From Kitasatospora phosalacinea (GTDB lineage: Bacteria > Actinomycetota > Actinomycetes > Streptomycetales > Streptomycetaceae), in contig NZ_JNYE01000079.1 in NCBI RefSeq assembly GCF_000717185.1, positions 1 to 35,241 on the forward strand: DNA of 35,241 bases, written 5' to 3'. Below are positions 16,415 to 25,562 of this stretch, in pieces (position 1 is the first letter of the stretch; each line of letters starts with the position of its first letter). The translations under genes and the position numbers were made by a program. Under the pieces are notes generated by a model, which was given only the letters and a program-made list of their open reading frames with translations, did not search any database and was not told the origin of the DNA.

Positions 16415-16825
16415 GTGACTGACACCGGGCGCAAGACCACCACCGCACCAGAGGAGACCTTCTACGACCAGGTCGGCGGCGCGGCGACCTTCCGCAGGCT
16501 GGTCCACCTCTTCTACCGCGGTGTCGCCCAGGACGAGCTGCTGCGCCCGATGTACCCGGAGGAGGACCTCGGCCCCGCCGAGGAGCGCTTCGCGCTGTTC
16601 CTCATGCAGTACTGGGGCGGCCCGCGCACCTACAGCGAGCACCGCGGCCACCCGCGGCTGCGGATGCGGCACGCCCCGTTCCGGGTCGACCGGGCCGCGC
16701 ACGACGCCTGGCTGAAGCACATGCGCGCCGCCCTGGACGAGCTGGCGCTGCCCGCCGAGGCCGACCGCGAGCTGTGGAACTACATGACGTACGCCGCCGC
16801 CTCGATGATCAACACCGCGGGCTGA
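16415..16825 (+). CDS. glbO: truncated haemoglobin, group II (GlbO-like)
   Basis: A 136-residue 2/2 globin. LFYRGVAQDELLRPMYPEED gives the B-helix and CD region with Tyr at B10, and MRHAPF supplies the proximal haem His (F8). DAWLKHM contains the Trp at G8 that is conserved in group II truncated haemoglobins. The GTG at 16415 is used because the conserved globin start follows within ten residues. These small cytoplasmic haem proteins bind O2 and NO and are linked to oxygen handling or nitrosative stress in mycobacteria. No obvious functional partner is adjacent. Confidence 0.93.
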   Translation: MTDTGRKTTTAPEETFYDQVGGAATFRRLVHLFYRGVAQDELLRPMYPEEDLGPAEERFALFLMQYWGGPRTYSEHRGHPRLRMRHAPFRVDRAAHDAWLKHMRAALDELALPAEADRELWNYMTYAAASMINTAG

Positions 16826-16858
16826 GCGACCCACCGGCTCGTCGCACCGGCTCGGCGC

Positions 16859-16922
16859 AAGCGCAGCGGCTCAGCGCAGCGGCTCAGCGCAGCGGCTCAG
16901 CGCAGCGGCTCAGCGCAGCGGG
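16859..16922. repeat. 13-bp minisatellite over a stop codon
   Basis: Four 13-bp units of TCAGCGCAGCGGC (16871, 16884, 16897, 16910) follow a partial unit at 16859. The last unit supplies the stop codon of the minus-strand gene ending at 16910. The array fills the gap between that gene and the globin stop. Because 13 is not a multiple of 3, copy-number change next to the stop would alter the trailing frames. Confidence 0.85.
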
Positions 16923-17599
16923 CTGAGCCCCAGGCCGGCCCCGGGCACGGCCGCGGTGCGCAGCGCGACGGACCCGGCGGGCGCGTCCAGCCGCAGCCAG
17001 GCCCCGGCCCGGTACGCGGCGAGCGGGCCGCCGGCCCGCAGGAACCCGATCGTGTGGGCGGCGTGCGCGGCCCGCAGCGGCAGGCCCGCGACGGCGCCGA
17101 GCGGCCGGGACCAGATCTCGTCGGCGACCGCGTCGACCGCCTGCCGGGTGCGGTGGTGGTCCGGCATCTCGGCCACCCGGTGCTTGAACTCGGCGACGGC
17201 GCCGTGCACCTCGTGCAGCACCCGGTCGACCGGGGGCCGCCCGATCGGCTGCCAGCCGGAGCGCGGCGGGAGCAGCCCGGCCCAGGACGGGCCGGTGACC
17301 GGCGCGGGCAGCCCGAGCCCGGCGCCCGGCTCGTCCACCGACTCCAGCAGCTGCCCGGCGGAGACGGTCAGGTCGGCGGCCGCGTCGAGCCCGGCCAGCC
17401 GCACGGTGCGCACCGCGAGGACCGCGGACCCGCCGAGCGGCAGCCGCCCGAACACCGCCAGCACCCCGCCGTCCGGGCCCGGCACGGTCTGCAGCCGGAC
17501 GGCCGCGGCCCGGTCGAAGCGCAGCAGCCGTCCGAGGAAGGCGGCCAGGTCGGCGCCCTCCCGCTGGTCGGCGAGGTCGAGTCGGGTCTGCACGGTCAC
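16910..17599 (-). CDS. conserved actinobacterial hypothetical protein
   Basis: A 229-residue protein that I do not recognise. It is soluble, with no signal peptide, membrane helix or Cys motif. The N-terminal half (about 20-85) reads as alternating strands and helices (LLRFDRAAAVRLQTV, VLAVFGRLPLGGSAVLAV). The C-terminal half (about 105-200) is mostly helical, with a notable PPVDRVLHEVHGAVAEF stretch. The GTG at 17599 is the chosen start; no strong ribosome site is seen. It lies downstream of the thioesterase and EttA genes on the same strand, with a GC-rich hairpin-like gap of 111 bp between. Its coding character is supported by consistent codon use. Confidence 0.7.
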   Translation of the reverse strand: MTVQTRLDLADQREGADLAAFLGRLLRFDRAAAVRLQTVPGPDGGVLAVFGRLPLGGSAVLAVRTVRLAGLDAAADLTVSAGQLLESVDEPGAGLGLPAPVTGPSWAGLLPPRSGWQPIGRPPVDRVLHEVHGAVAEFKHRVAEMPDHHRTRQAVDAVADEIWSRPLGAVAGLPLRAAHAAHTIGFLRAGGPLAAYRAGAWLRLDAPAGSVALRTAAVPGAGLGLSPLR

Positions 17600-17710
17600 C
17601 GGGGTTCAGCTCGTTTCGTCGGCGCGGGAAGTCCGTGGGAGGCCCGCGGGATGTCCGTGGGAGTCACCGGGGCCCGCGGGCACCGGGGCCCGCGGGGGCC
17701 GCGGGCCCGG

Positions 17711-18154
17711 TCAGGCGGCGCAGCCGGCCGGCTGCACGTCCATGAACCGGCTCAGGAACTCCCGCTCGACGGGGCTGATCCGGCGCGGCCGGCCCTCGGC
17801 GAGGTTGTAGGGGACGACCACGGTGGAGGCGGTGACGTACACCGTCTCGGTGCCGTCCTCGGCGACGTCCTTGATCTCGTAGGAGACGGTCAGCGAGGCG
17901 CCGCCGATCCGCGTCACCCAGGTCTCGATGGTGACCGGCTCGGGCCGGTGCACCAGCGGCCGCTTGTAGTCGATCTCGTGGCGGGCCACCACCGAGCCGC
18001 CCGCGAACTCCCCGGCCCCGGCCTCGGCGGCCTGGGTGAACATGAAGTCGATCCGGGCCTCCTCCAGGTAGCGCAGGAAGACCACGTTGTTCACGTGACC
18101 GAAGGCGTCCATGTCGGACCACCTCAGGGGGCAGGCGTAGATGTGGCGGGCCAC
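17711..18154 (-). CDS. acyl-CoA thioesterase (4HBT hotdog fold)
   Basis: A 147-residue hotdog-fold thioesterase. The N-terminal RWSDMDAFGHVNN (about 11-23) holds the catalytic Asp and the HVNN motif of 4-hydroxybenzoyl-CoA thioesterase-like enzymes. YLEEARIDF and HEIDYKRPL follow as usual. It hydrolyses acyl-CoA or acyl-carrier thioesters in the cytoplasm; chain preference unknown. The GTG at 18154 has GAGGAG eight bases upstream. It follows ettA on the same strand after a strong hairpin, so it may be expressed from its own promoter. Confidence 0.92.
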   Translation of the reverse strand: MARHIYACPLRWSDMDAFGHVNNVVFLRYLEEARIDFMFTQAAEAGAGEFAGGSVVARHEIDYKRPLVHRPEPVTIETWVTRIGGASLTVSYEIKDVAEDGTETVYVTASTVVVPYNLAEGRPRRISPVEREFLSRFMDVQPAGCAA

Positions 18155-18212
18155 GGTGTTCTCCTCAGACTTCTCCGTACCCGTAGGTACCTGTGGGGCA
18201 GCCTACGGGCCG

Positions 18213-18252
18213 CGGTCCGGCGGCCCGCCCGCGGGGGCGGGCCGCCGGACCG
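18213..18252 (-). terminator. hairpin after ettA
   Basis: Perfect 18-base arms (18213-18230 and 18235-18252) flank a four-base loop. The stem starts 16 bases beyond the ettA stop on the minus strand, a terminator without a T-tract. Confidence 0.75.
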
Positions 18253-18268
18253 GTGCGGCACCCGGGTG

Positions 18269-19933
<1,665 letters not shown>

Positions 19934-20076
19934 GTTGAGATCGCTCCGGCGTCGTCGTGAGTAATCGGCTTGCAGCCTTCCATTGTGCCGTAAGGCCAGG
20001 ACCGTCCCTAACGCCCTCCGGGCGGCCCCGTGCCCCGCGGCCCCGGGTCGCCGGCTGCGGGCGGGCCCGGTCAAGC

Positions 20077-20116
20077 GAACGGCCCCGCCTCCCTGTCCCG
20101 GGAGGCGGGGCCGTTC
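20077..20116 (-). terminator. hairpin after the thioester-domain gene
   Basis: Perfect 17-base arms (20077-20093 and 20100-20116) flank the six-base loop. The stem lies 46 bases past the stop of the surface-protein gene and upstream of ettA, insulating the two transcripts. Confidence 0.8.
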
Positions 20117-20162
20117 CGTCCCGCCCGGCGCAGCGGCCGGGCGGGAGGGTTCAGCTCGTCGT

Positions 20163-21575
20163 TCAGGAGGCGCGGCTGTGGCGGCCGCGGCGGCGCAGGC
20201 CGTAGACCGCGGCACCGCCCGCGACGACCAGCGCGCCGGCCATGGCGGCGGTCAGGCCGGTGCCCATGCCGCCACCGGTGGAGGCCAGCTCGGGGCCGGT
20301 CGGGCTGGCCGAGGGGGCCGGGGCGGAGGCGGAGGTCGACGGCGCCGGGGAGTGGGTGGCGCTGTCGGTCTTGCAGTTCAGCAGGCCGGTGAACTGCTTG
20401 GAGAAGCCCTCGGGGCCGGTGACGGTGAAGTCGTACTTCTCGTCCTCCTTGACCGGCAGGGTCACGGTCTGGGTGCCGCCCGGCTTGACCGCGTAGTCCT
20501 TGCCCGCGACCTTGAAGGCCGCGTCCTTGTCGCCCTTGTTGCCGAGGGTGACCACCAGGGCGCCCTTGGCGCAGTCGACCACGGCGTCGGCGGTCGGCAC
20601 CGCGCCGAGGCCCCAGCTGATGCCCGCGGTGGCGGAGACCGGGACGGTGCCCTCGCCCGCCAGGATCAGGGTCTGGCTGGGCTTGCCGTCGATCTGGCCG
20701 ACGAAGGCGCGGCCCACGGAGGAGGTCGCGGTGCCCTTGGCGGTGATGGTGGCGCTGCCCGCGGGAGCGTCCGCGGGCACCTTCGCGTAGATCTTGTCGC
20801 CGGACTTCACGTTCTTGACCTCGGCGCCCTTGTCGTCCACCAGGGAGACCTTGGCGTCGGTGCCCGACTTGCCGAGGGAGACGGTGACCGAGGCGGTGCC
20901 GCCGCCCGCGGTGACGGTGATCGGGGCCAGGGTCGTCCCGGACTTGCCGCCGACCGAGGCCGGGTCGAGGCTCAGCGTCGGCTTGGGCTCGCTGCCCGCG
21001 CCCTTCTCGTCGGCCTGGGCGATCAGCCACTTGGTGAACTCGACGGCCTCGGCGTCGGTCTGCGTGACCGCGATGCCCGGGTCCGAGAAGGACCAGATCG
21101 CGACCTGGGTGGCGGCCGCGGCGTCGGCCTTGGTCAGGCCCTTGACGCCGGAGGCGGCTATCAGCTTGTCGACGCCGACGGCCGGGTAGGAGTTCTTGAG
21201 GATCCAGAGGATCTTCGGGCCGGCTTCCGGCTTGTCCTTCAGGGAGCTGGAGCCCCAGCTGGTCTCCTGGTAGTCGGCCTTCCAGGAGGCGCCGTTGAGG
21301 AGGTCGATGCAGTAGACCGGCAGGAGCGGCTCGCTGTTGCCGATCCGGATGAAGAACGGCCCGGCCTCGGTGTCCTGCTGCTTGTTGGTCTTCGGATTGG
21401 TGTAGTGGACGATCTCCTTGTCGTCCGCACCCTTGACGATCCTCGCCGTCACGACCGAGCCGCCGTCGGCCGCAGCCGCCGCACCGGCCGCGAGCATGCC
21501 CGAGCCGACCGTCAGACCGGACGCGAGCATGACAGCAACGACGCGGGAGACAGCCCGCCCCTGCTTGTGGAACAT
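20163..21575 (-). CDS. thioester-domain, LAXTG-anchored cell-surface protein
   Basis: A 470-residue exported protein. A signal peptide covers residues 1-36. The thioester domain spans about 40-165: Cys 89 in VYCIDLLNG and Gln 157 in ATQVAIW are placed to form the internal Cys-Gln thioester of TED adhesins. A beta-rich stalk (about 180-395) and a Ser/Pro/Ala linker follow. The C-terminus is LASTG (430-434), a hydrophobic helix and an RRRGRHSR tail, the LAXTG signal used by class E sortases. Such proteins bind host or surface amines covalently in Gram-positive pathogens; the target in soil actinomycetes is unknown. A GAAGGGA ribosome site precedes the ATG. No sortase gene is in the window. Confidence 0.9.
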   Translation of the reverse strand: MFHKQGRAVSRVVAVMLASGLTVGSGMLAAGAAAAADGGSVVTARIVKGADDKEIVHYTNPKTNKQQDTEAGPFFIRIGNSEPLLPVYCIDLLNGASWKADYQETSWGSSSLKDKPEAGPKILWILKNSYPAVGVDKLIAASGVKGLTKADAAAATQVAIWSFSDPGIAVTQTDAEAVEFTKWLIAQADEKGAGSEPKPTLSLDPASVGGKSGTTLAPITVTAGGGTASVTVSLGKSGTDAKVSLVDDKGAEVKNVKSGDKIYAKVPADAPAGSATITAKGTATSSVGRAFVGQIDGKPSQTLILAGEGTVPVSATAGISWGLGAVPTADAVVDCAKGALVVTLGNKGDKDAAFKVAGKDYAVKPGGTQTVTLPVKEDEKYDFTVTGPEGFSKQFTGLLNCKTDSATHSPAPSTSASAPAPSASPTGPELASTGGGMGTGLTAAMAGALVVAGGAAVYGLRRRGRHSRAS

Positions 21576-21847
21576 GTGGGATCCCTTCGGGGCGGCGACA
21601 TGCGATGCGCAACCCGCCCCCTGCAAAGCGGCACCCCCTGTGGCGCCGCTGCACGTGTGTGGACCAGACGCATCCTATTGACGCGACCCCGCCGCTCCAG
21701 GGCCGTAGCGAATCAGGACGATATCGTGGCTGTTCTGTTATCAAAGAGCTGGCTGTCCACGCGAGTTGATGTGTCGACATAAAGCCACGGGGCGCCACCG
21801 CGGCAATCAGGATTGCACTCACCGGCTCAAGAAGTGCCCCGTTTACG

Positions 21848-22453
21848 TCAGTTCAGAACCTCCTGCGCCACATCCGCACCTCCCTCCCCCACCGCCCCGC
21901 CGTCGGCTCCGTCCGCCGCCCCGGCCCGGCGCCGGGCCGCCACCGCCTCCACGATCCACTCCGGCACCGCCTCCTCCACCAGTCGCACCGCCCGCGGCCC
22001 GCCCCCCGCGGACGCCCGCCCGTCCGCCCACGAACCACCGCCCGGCGCCGCGCCGCCCGGCCCGGAACCAGCGCCCGGCGGGGCCGACTTGGCCTCCAGC
22101 CCGCGCCGGAACGCGGACGTCCCCCGGGCGAGGTCGTGGCCGACCGCGCGGGCGTCGATCTCCACCTCCACCCTCCGGCTCCCCTCCTGCTCCCACTCGC
22201 GGACCCGCAGCCGACCGCTCACCAGCAGCGGGTCCCCCTTGTTCACCGAACTGACCACGTTGACCGCGAGCCGCCGCCAGGCCACCACCGTCACCCAGGT
22301 CGTCTCGCCGTCCGCCCAGTCGCCGCGCTCCCGGTCGTAGCGCCGCTCCCGCGCGGCGAGCCGGAAGTTCGCCACCGACACCCCGCCGGGCGTCTCCCGG
22401 TACGTCACGCTCGACGCGGCGTTCCCGACCATCGTCACCAGGGCCTCGTCCAT
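21848..22453 (-). CDS. ssb: single-stranded DNA-binding protein paralogue without acidic tip
   Basis: A 201-residue SSB-type OB-fold protein. MVGNAASSVTYRETPGG (about 8-24) through VEIDARAVGHDL covers the domain to about residue 110, with the conserved WVTVVAWRRLA strand. The rest is a Gly/Ala-rich linker with a charged C-terminus ending EVLN. The acidic DDDIPF tip that recruits repair and replication proteins in main SSBs is absent. It therefore looks like a second, specialised SSB such as the SsbB-type proteins of Streptomyces, which act in chromosome segregation. A GGAGGAG ribosome site lies before the ATG at 22453. Its leader contains a strong hairpin. Confidence 0.9.
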   Translation of the reverse strand: MDEALVTMVGNAASSVTYRETPGGVSVANFRLAARERRYDRERGDWADGETTWVTVVAWRRLAVNVVSSVNKGDPLLVSGRLRVREWEQEGSRRVEVEIDARAVGHDLARGTSAFRRGLEAKSAPPGAGSGPGGAAPGGGSWADGRASAGGGPRAVRLVEEAVPEWIVEAVAARRRAGAADGADGGAVGEGGADVAQEVLN

Positions 22454-23112
22454 TGCGGCTCCTCCGTTCCCGGCCGTGCCGACCGGCGCTCTTTCCGCGG
22501 CGGAATCTCCGCCGCGGGAAGATCCTCCGCTTTCCGGGAAATCCGCACCAGACCCTTCCGCACCCCTGTGGAAAAACCCGGCCTGTGGAAAACCCCGATA
22601 ACTCCCCCGAGTGAATTCGTGGCGTTTTCCGGTCCGAAATCGACCATTTCGATGCCGTGCCCACGACAACGACCCCCGGCCCCGCCCGCCTGAAAGGCCG
22701 TTCGGGCACCCCCGTCCACCACCCCTTGCGGTGGCCGCCCGCACACCCGGCGGCCACCCCCGGTCCACCCCGAAACCACGAACGGGTGGCCGTCGACTCG
22801 CCCCGTCCATGTCATCCGACCGGTGGAAACCCCTAAACGCGCCCCAACCGCGGGCCGCTCCGGGCGATTGCCCCCGCCGAATCCATAACGGGTGAGGTTG
22901 CAGCCCCGTAACGACTGCACAACGTCCCGCCCCGAGAGCCGGTAGACCGCTGCACTCCACGGCACTACCTGCGATTATCGGACCGCCCCGCGGAGGCCGA
23001 CACACCCGGTCCGGTCTTCGAAGTCCAGGTGGCGGAACTGAACACCCGTATCCTGTCCCGGAACATCCCGTCCCGGCCCAGGCCCGGCAAGCGGGCCGAC
23101 GTCAGCACCCCG
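22454..23112. other. gene-free region between the SSB paralogue and tRNA-Arg
   Basis: About 660 bp with no convincing gene; the short open frames are Arg/Pro-rich and lack ribosome sites. The part nearest ssb (about 22550-22660) is less GC-rich than its surroundings. It holds two direct copies of CCTGTGGAAAA (TGTGG at 22567 and 22584, 17 bp apart), which read TTTTCCACA on the other strand and fit a loose DnaA box. It also holds a small dyad CGAAAT-5-ATTTCG (22635-22651). It presumably contains the promoters of ssb and tRNA-Arg. Confidence 0.55.
22495..22517 (-). promoter_or_regulatory. 5'-leader hairpin upstream of ssb
   Basis: CCGCGGCGGA (22495-22504) and its exact complement (22508-22517) flank a three-base loop, and flanking bases extend the match. 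On the minus strand it sits about 42 nt before the ssb start. It could be a leader stem or attenuator; function unproven. Confidence 0.45.
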
Positions 23113-23185
23113 GCCCCCATAGCTCAGCGGATAGAGCACCCGCCTTCTAAGCGGTAGGTCGCAGGTTCGAATCCTGCTGGGGGCG
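23113..23185 (+). tRNA. tRNA-Arg (anticodon UCU)
   Basis: A 73-nt cloverleaf: acceptor GCCCCCA pairs with TGGGGGC, the D arm is GCTC/GAGC, and the anticodon loop CTTCTAA gives anticodon UCU (reads AGA). The T arm GCAGG-TTCGAAT-CCTGC is perfect. No CCA is encoded. The outermost anticodon-stem pair is a C/U mismatch. AGA codons are rare in such genomes, so this is a minor tRNA. Confidence 0.95.
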
Positions 23186-23315
23186 CCCACACGGCCCGAC
23201 CGGCCCCGACGCCGCAGGGTGAGCACTCCCCCGCCGAACGCGACGGCTCCAGCCCGCCGCCCCGGCCGCCCGCTCCCCGCCCGGCCGTCCCGCCCCTCCC
23301 GTCAGCACCCTCCCG

Positions 23316-23939
23316 TCAGCGCCCTCCCTCGGCCCCCGTCGCGAGGTCCGCCAGGAACCCGTCGAGCAGTGCGCGTTGGCGCTGCGGCGGGAACTCCGCG
23401 GGGGCGAACAGCGCCTGCACCACCAGCCCGAGGACGAACGACTGCGCCTGCGCGGCCAGGTCGGCGGCCGGGCGGCCGGGCGGGAGTTCGCCGAGCTCCT
23501 GGGCCTGGGCGCAGAGTTCGGCCATCCGCCGCCGGGCCCGGCGGTAGCGCTCGGCGTGCCCGGCGGTGAGCTCGGCGTCGCCGAGGGCGGCGTCCCAGGA
23601 GCCGATCCAGGTCCGGTTGTCGGCGGCGGCCGCCGCGTCCAGCGGCAGGACGTCGAGCAGCGCGGCGCGCAGCGCGGGCAGGCCGCGGGCGGCGCCGGCG
23701 GCCGCGGTGGCGGGCCGGTGGCGTCCGACGGCCTGCCGGTCGAGGACCTCCAGCGCGTGGGCGACCAGGGCGCGCTTGCTGGGGAAGTAGTGGGTGAGCA
23801 GGCCGGTGGAGGCGCCGAGTTCGGCGGCCACCGCGCGCAGGGTCAGCCCGCCGAAACCACGGTCGGCGAGGACCCGCCCGACCGCCTCCGAGACGTCGCG
23901 GCGGCGGGCCTCGTGGTCGCCGCGTGCAGGGGGTGTCAT
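23316..23939 (-). CDS. TetR-family transcriptional repressor
   Basis: A 207-residue regulator with an N-terminal helix-turn-helix (LRAVAAELGASTGLLTHYF at about 34-52). The C-terminal ligand domain is helical and family-specific. The gene is divergent from an acetyltransferase gene, and the gap contains a strong palindrome, so it likely represses both genes. The ATG at 23939 is preferred over an upstream start because the operator would otherwise lie inside the coding frame. The ligand is unknown. Confidence 0.9.
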   Translation of the reverse strand: MTPPARGDHEARRRDVSEAVGRVLADRGFGGLTLRAVAAELGASTGLLTHYFPSKRALVAHALEVLDRQAVGRHRPATAAAGAARGLPALRAALLDVLPLDAAAAADNRTWIGSWDAALGDAELTAGHAERYRRARRRMAELCAQAQELGELPPGRPAADLAAQAQSFVLGLVVQALFAPAEFPPQRQRALLDGFLADLATGAEGGR

Positions 23940-23950
23940 GCGCGCTAGGG

Positions 23951-23974
23951 TACATACCAAACGTTTGTTACGTA
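23951..23974. promoter_or_regulatory. TetR operator palindrome
   Basis: A 24-bp near-palindrome centred on CAAACGTTTG (23958-23967); outer bases match at 10 of 12 positions per half. It lies between the divergent TetR and acetyltransferase genes and overlaps -10-like boxes on both strands (TACGCT at 23973-23978; AGGGTA at 23947-23952). Confidence 0.7.
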
Positions 23975-23998
23975 CGCTGTAGCCCGGAGGGGAAGCCG

Positions 23999-24571
23999 AT
24001 GTACGCCATAGCGCTCGCCGAGGACGTCGAGTTGCGCCCGCTGGAACCGTGGCGGGCCGGGGAGTTCCTGGAGCACATGGACCGGGCCCGGGCCGGGATC
24101 GATCCGTGGATCCCGTGGGCCACCCGCAGCACCGACCTGGAATCCGCCCGGGCGACCCTGCAGAAGTTCGCCGACAAGCAGGCCGCCGACACCGGCCGGA
24201 TATACGGGATGTGGCTGCGCGGAACGCTGGTCGGCGGCGTGATGTTCGTGCGGTTCGACGCCGCGGGCGGGGTCTGCGAGATCGGCGTGTGGACCGAGCC
24301 CGCCGCCCAGGGCCGCGGCCTGGTCTCCGCGGCCGTCCGCCACCTGCTGGACTACGCGCTGGTCGAGCGCGGCCTGTACCGCGCCGAGTGGTGGAACAGC
24401 ACCGTCAACCTGCGCAGCCGGGCCGTCGCCCGGCGCCTGGGCATGACCCTGGACGGCACGCTGCGCGCCCACACCGAGCACCTGGGCGTCCGGCTCGACC
24501 TGGAGGTCTGGTCGATGCTGGCCCCGGAGTGGCGGGCCGCCCGCGAGGCCGGGGCCCCGGCCGGGAGTTGA
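23999..24571 (+). CDS. GNAT-family N-acetyltransferase (RimJ/RimL-like)
   Basis: A 190-residue acetyltransferase. VCEIGVWTEPAAQGRGLVS (about 97-115) contains the acetyl-CoA loop QGRGLV of the GNAT fold, and EWWNSTVNLRSRAVARRLG is the following conserved region of RimJ/RimL-like enzymes. It transfers acetyl groups to an amine, often a ribosomal N-terminus, antibiotic or small molecule; the acceptor is unknown. GGAGGGGA precedes the ATG. The divergent TetR gene probably controls it. Confidence 0.9.
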   Translation: MYAIALAEDVELRPLEPWRAGEFLEHMDRARAGIDPWIPWATRSTDLESARATLQKFADKQAADTGRIYGMWLRGTLVGGVMFVRFDAAGGVCEIGVWTEPAAQGRGLVSAAVRHLLDYALVERGLYRAEWWNSTVNLRSRAVARRLGMTLDGTLRAHTEHLGVRLDLEVWSMLAPEWRAAREAGAPAGS

Positions 24572-24647
24572 CGCGGGTCACCTGGCCCGCCCCGCCCCCG
24601 CGTGAAAGCCTGGGGTCACGCCCGCCGTCCCCGAGAGGCCCCGTCCC

Positions 24648-25505
24648 GTGCCCGCCACACCTTCCGCACCCGCCACGCCTTCCGCACCCGCCGTCCCCCC
24701 GCTCGACCGCCCGGGCCCCGGGGACGTCGAACTGCCCACCGACGCGGCGGGCCTGCGCTGCTGGGTGGGCCCGGAGCGGGTGGCGACGCTGCTGCTGGAG
24801 CGCCCGGAGCGGCGCAACGCGGTGACCGGCGCGATGTGGCGGGCGCTGCCGGGGGTGCTGGCGGCGCTGGCGGAGCGCCCGGACGTCCGGGTGCTGGTGC
24901 TGACGGGTGCGGGCGGCGCGTTCTCGGCGGGCGCGGACATCGCGGAGCTGGCCGGGGTGTACGCCGATCCGGCGTCCGCGGACGCGTACCACGCCGCGAA
25001 CGTGGCGGCCGAGCAGGCGCTGGCGGCGTTCCCGCGGCCGACGCTGGCGGTGGTCCGCGGCGCCTGCGTGGGCGGCGGCTGCCAGTTGGCGCTGGCCTGC
25101 GACCTGCGGCTGGCCGCCGCGGACGCCCGGCTGGGCGTCACCCCGGCGAAGCTGGGCGTGGTGTACCCGGCGGTGCCGACGCTGCGGCTGGCCGCGCTGG
25201 TCGGTCCGGCCCGGGCCAAGTACCTGCTGTTCTCCGGCGAGTTGCTGCCCGCCGACCGGGCGGAGCGCTTCGGCCTGCTGGACGAGGTGCTGCCGCCCGC
25301 CGAACTGGACGCCCGGGCGCGGGAGTTCGCCGCCCTGCTGGCCCGCCGTTCGCCGCAGACGATCGGCGCGGCGAAGGCCGTGCTGTCCGTCGACCCGGCG
25401 GAGGCGGCGGAGGCCCTGGCGCCCTGGGAGCGCGCCTCCCGGACGGCACCGGACGTCCGGGAGGGCCTGGCCGCGTTCCTGGAGCGCCGCGAGCCCCGGT
25501 TCTGA
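24648..25505 (+). CDS. enoyl-CoA hydratase/isomerase family protein
   Basis: A 285-residue crotonase-fold enzyme. The oxyanion-hole motifs are GAGGAFSAGADIAEL and GACVGGGCQLALACDLR. The catalytic segment LGVTPAKLGVVYP follows; a C-terminal helical region completes the trimerisation domain. An Ala/Pro-rich leader of about 30 residues precedes the fold. It likely hydrates or isomerises an acyl-CoA in fatty acid or branched-chain degradation. The GTG at 24648 has CGAGAGG upstream. It is convergent with an acyl-CoA dehydrogenase, an obvious pathway partner. Confidence 0.92.
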   Translation: MPATPSAPATPSAPAVPPLDRPGPGDVELPTDAAGLRCWVGPERVATLLLERPERRNAVTGAMWRALPGVLAALAERPDVRVLVLTGAGGAFSAGADIAELAGVYADPASADAYHAANVAAEQALAAFPRPTLAVVRGACVGGGCQLALACDLRLAAADARLGVTPAKLGVVYPAVPTLRLAALVGPARAKYLLFSGELLPADRAERFGLLDEVLPPAELDARAREFAALLARRSPQTIGAAKAVLSVDPAEAAEALAPWERASRTAPDVREGLAAFLERREPRF

Positions 25506-25528
25506 GCCCGCCGCACCAGCCCGCCGCG

Positions 25529-25554
25529 CCAATCCGGCGGGCCAATCCGGCGGG
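25529..25554. repeat. 13-bp tandem repeat between convergent genes
   Basis: CCAATCCGGCGGG occurs twice in tandem (25529-25541 and 25542-25554) in the 57-bp gap between the hydratase and dehydrogenase stop codons. It can fold into short hairpins and may act in termination. Confidence 0.6.
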
Positions 25555-25562
25555 CCCCCGCC

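Noticed and set aside
22560..22660. Replication origin
   Set aside because: Only two loose DnaA-box-like sites and no dnaA, dnaN, parAB or rpmH nearby.
22435..22965. Minus-strand frame upstream of ssb
   Set aside because: No ribosome site, no domain, overlaps the ssb leader and hairpin.
23113..23185. tRNA-Arg as integration site of a mobile element
   Set aside because: No integrase, excisionase or duplicated tRNA end is visible in the flanks.
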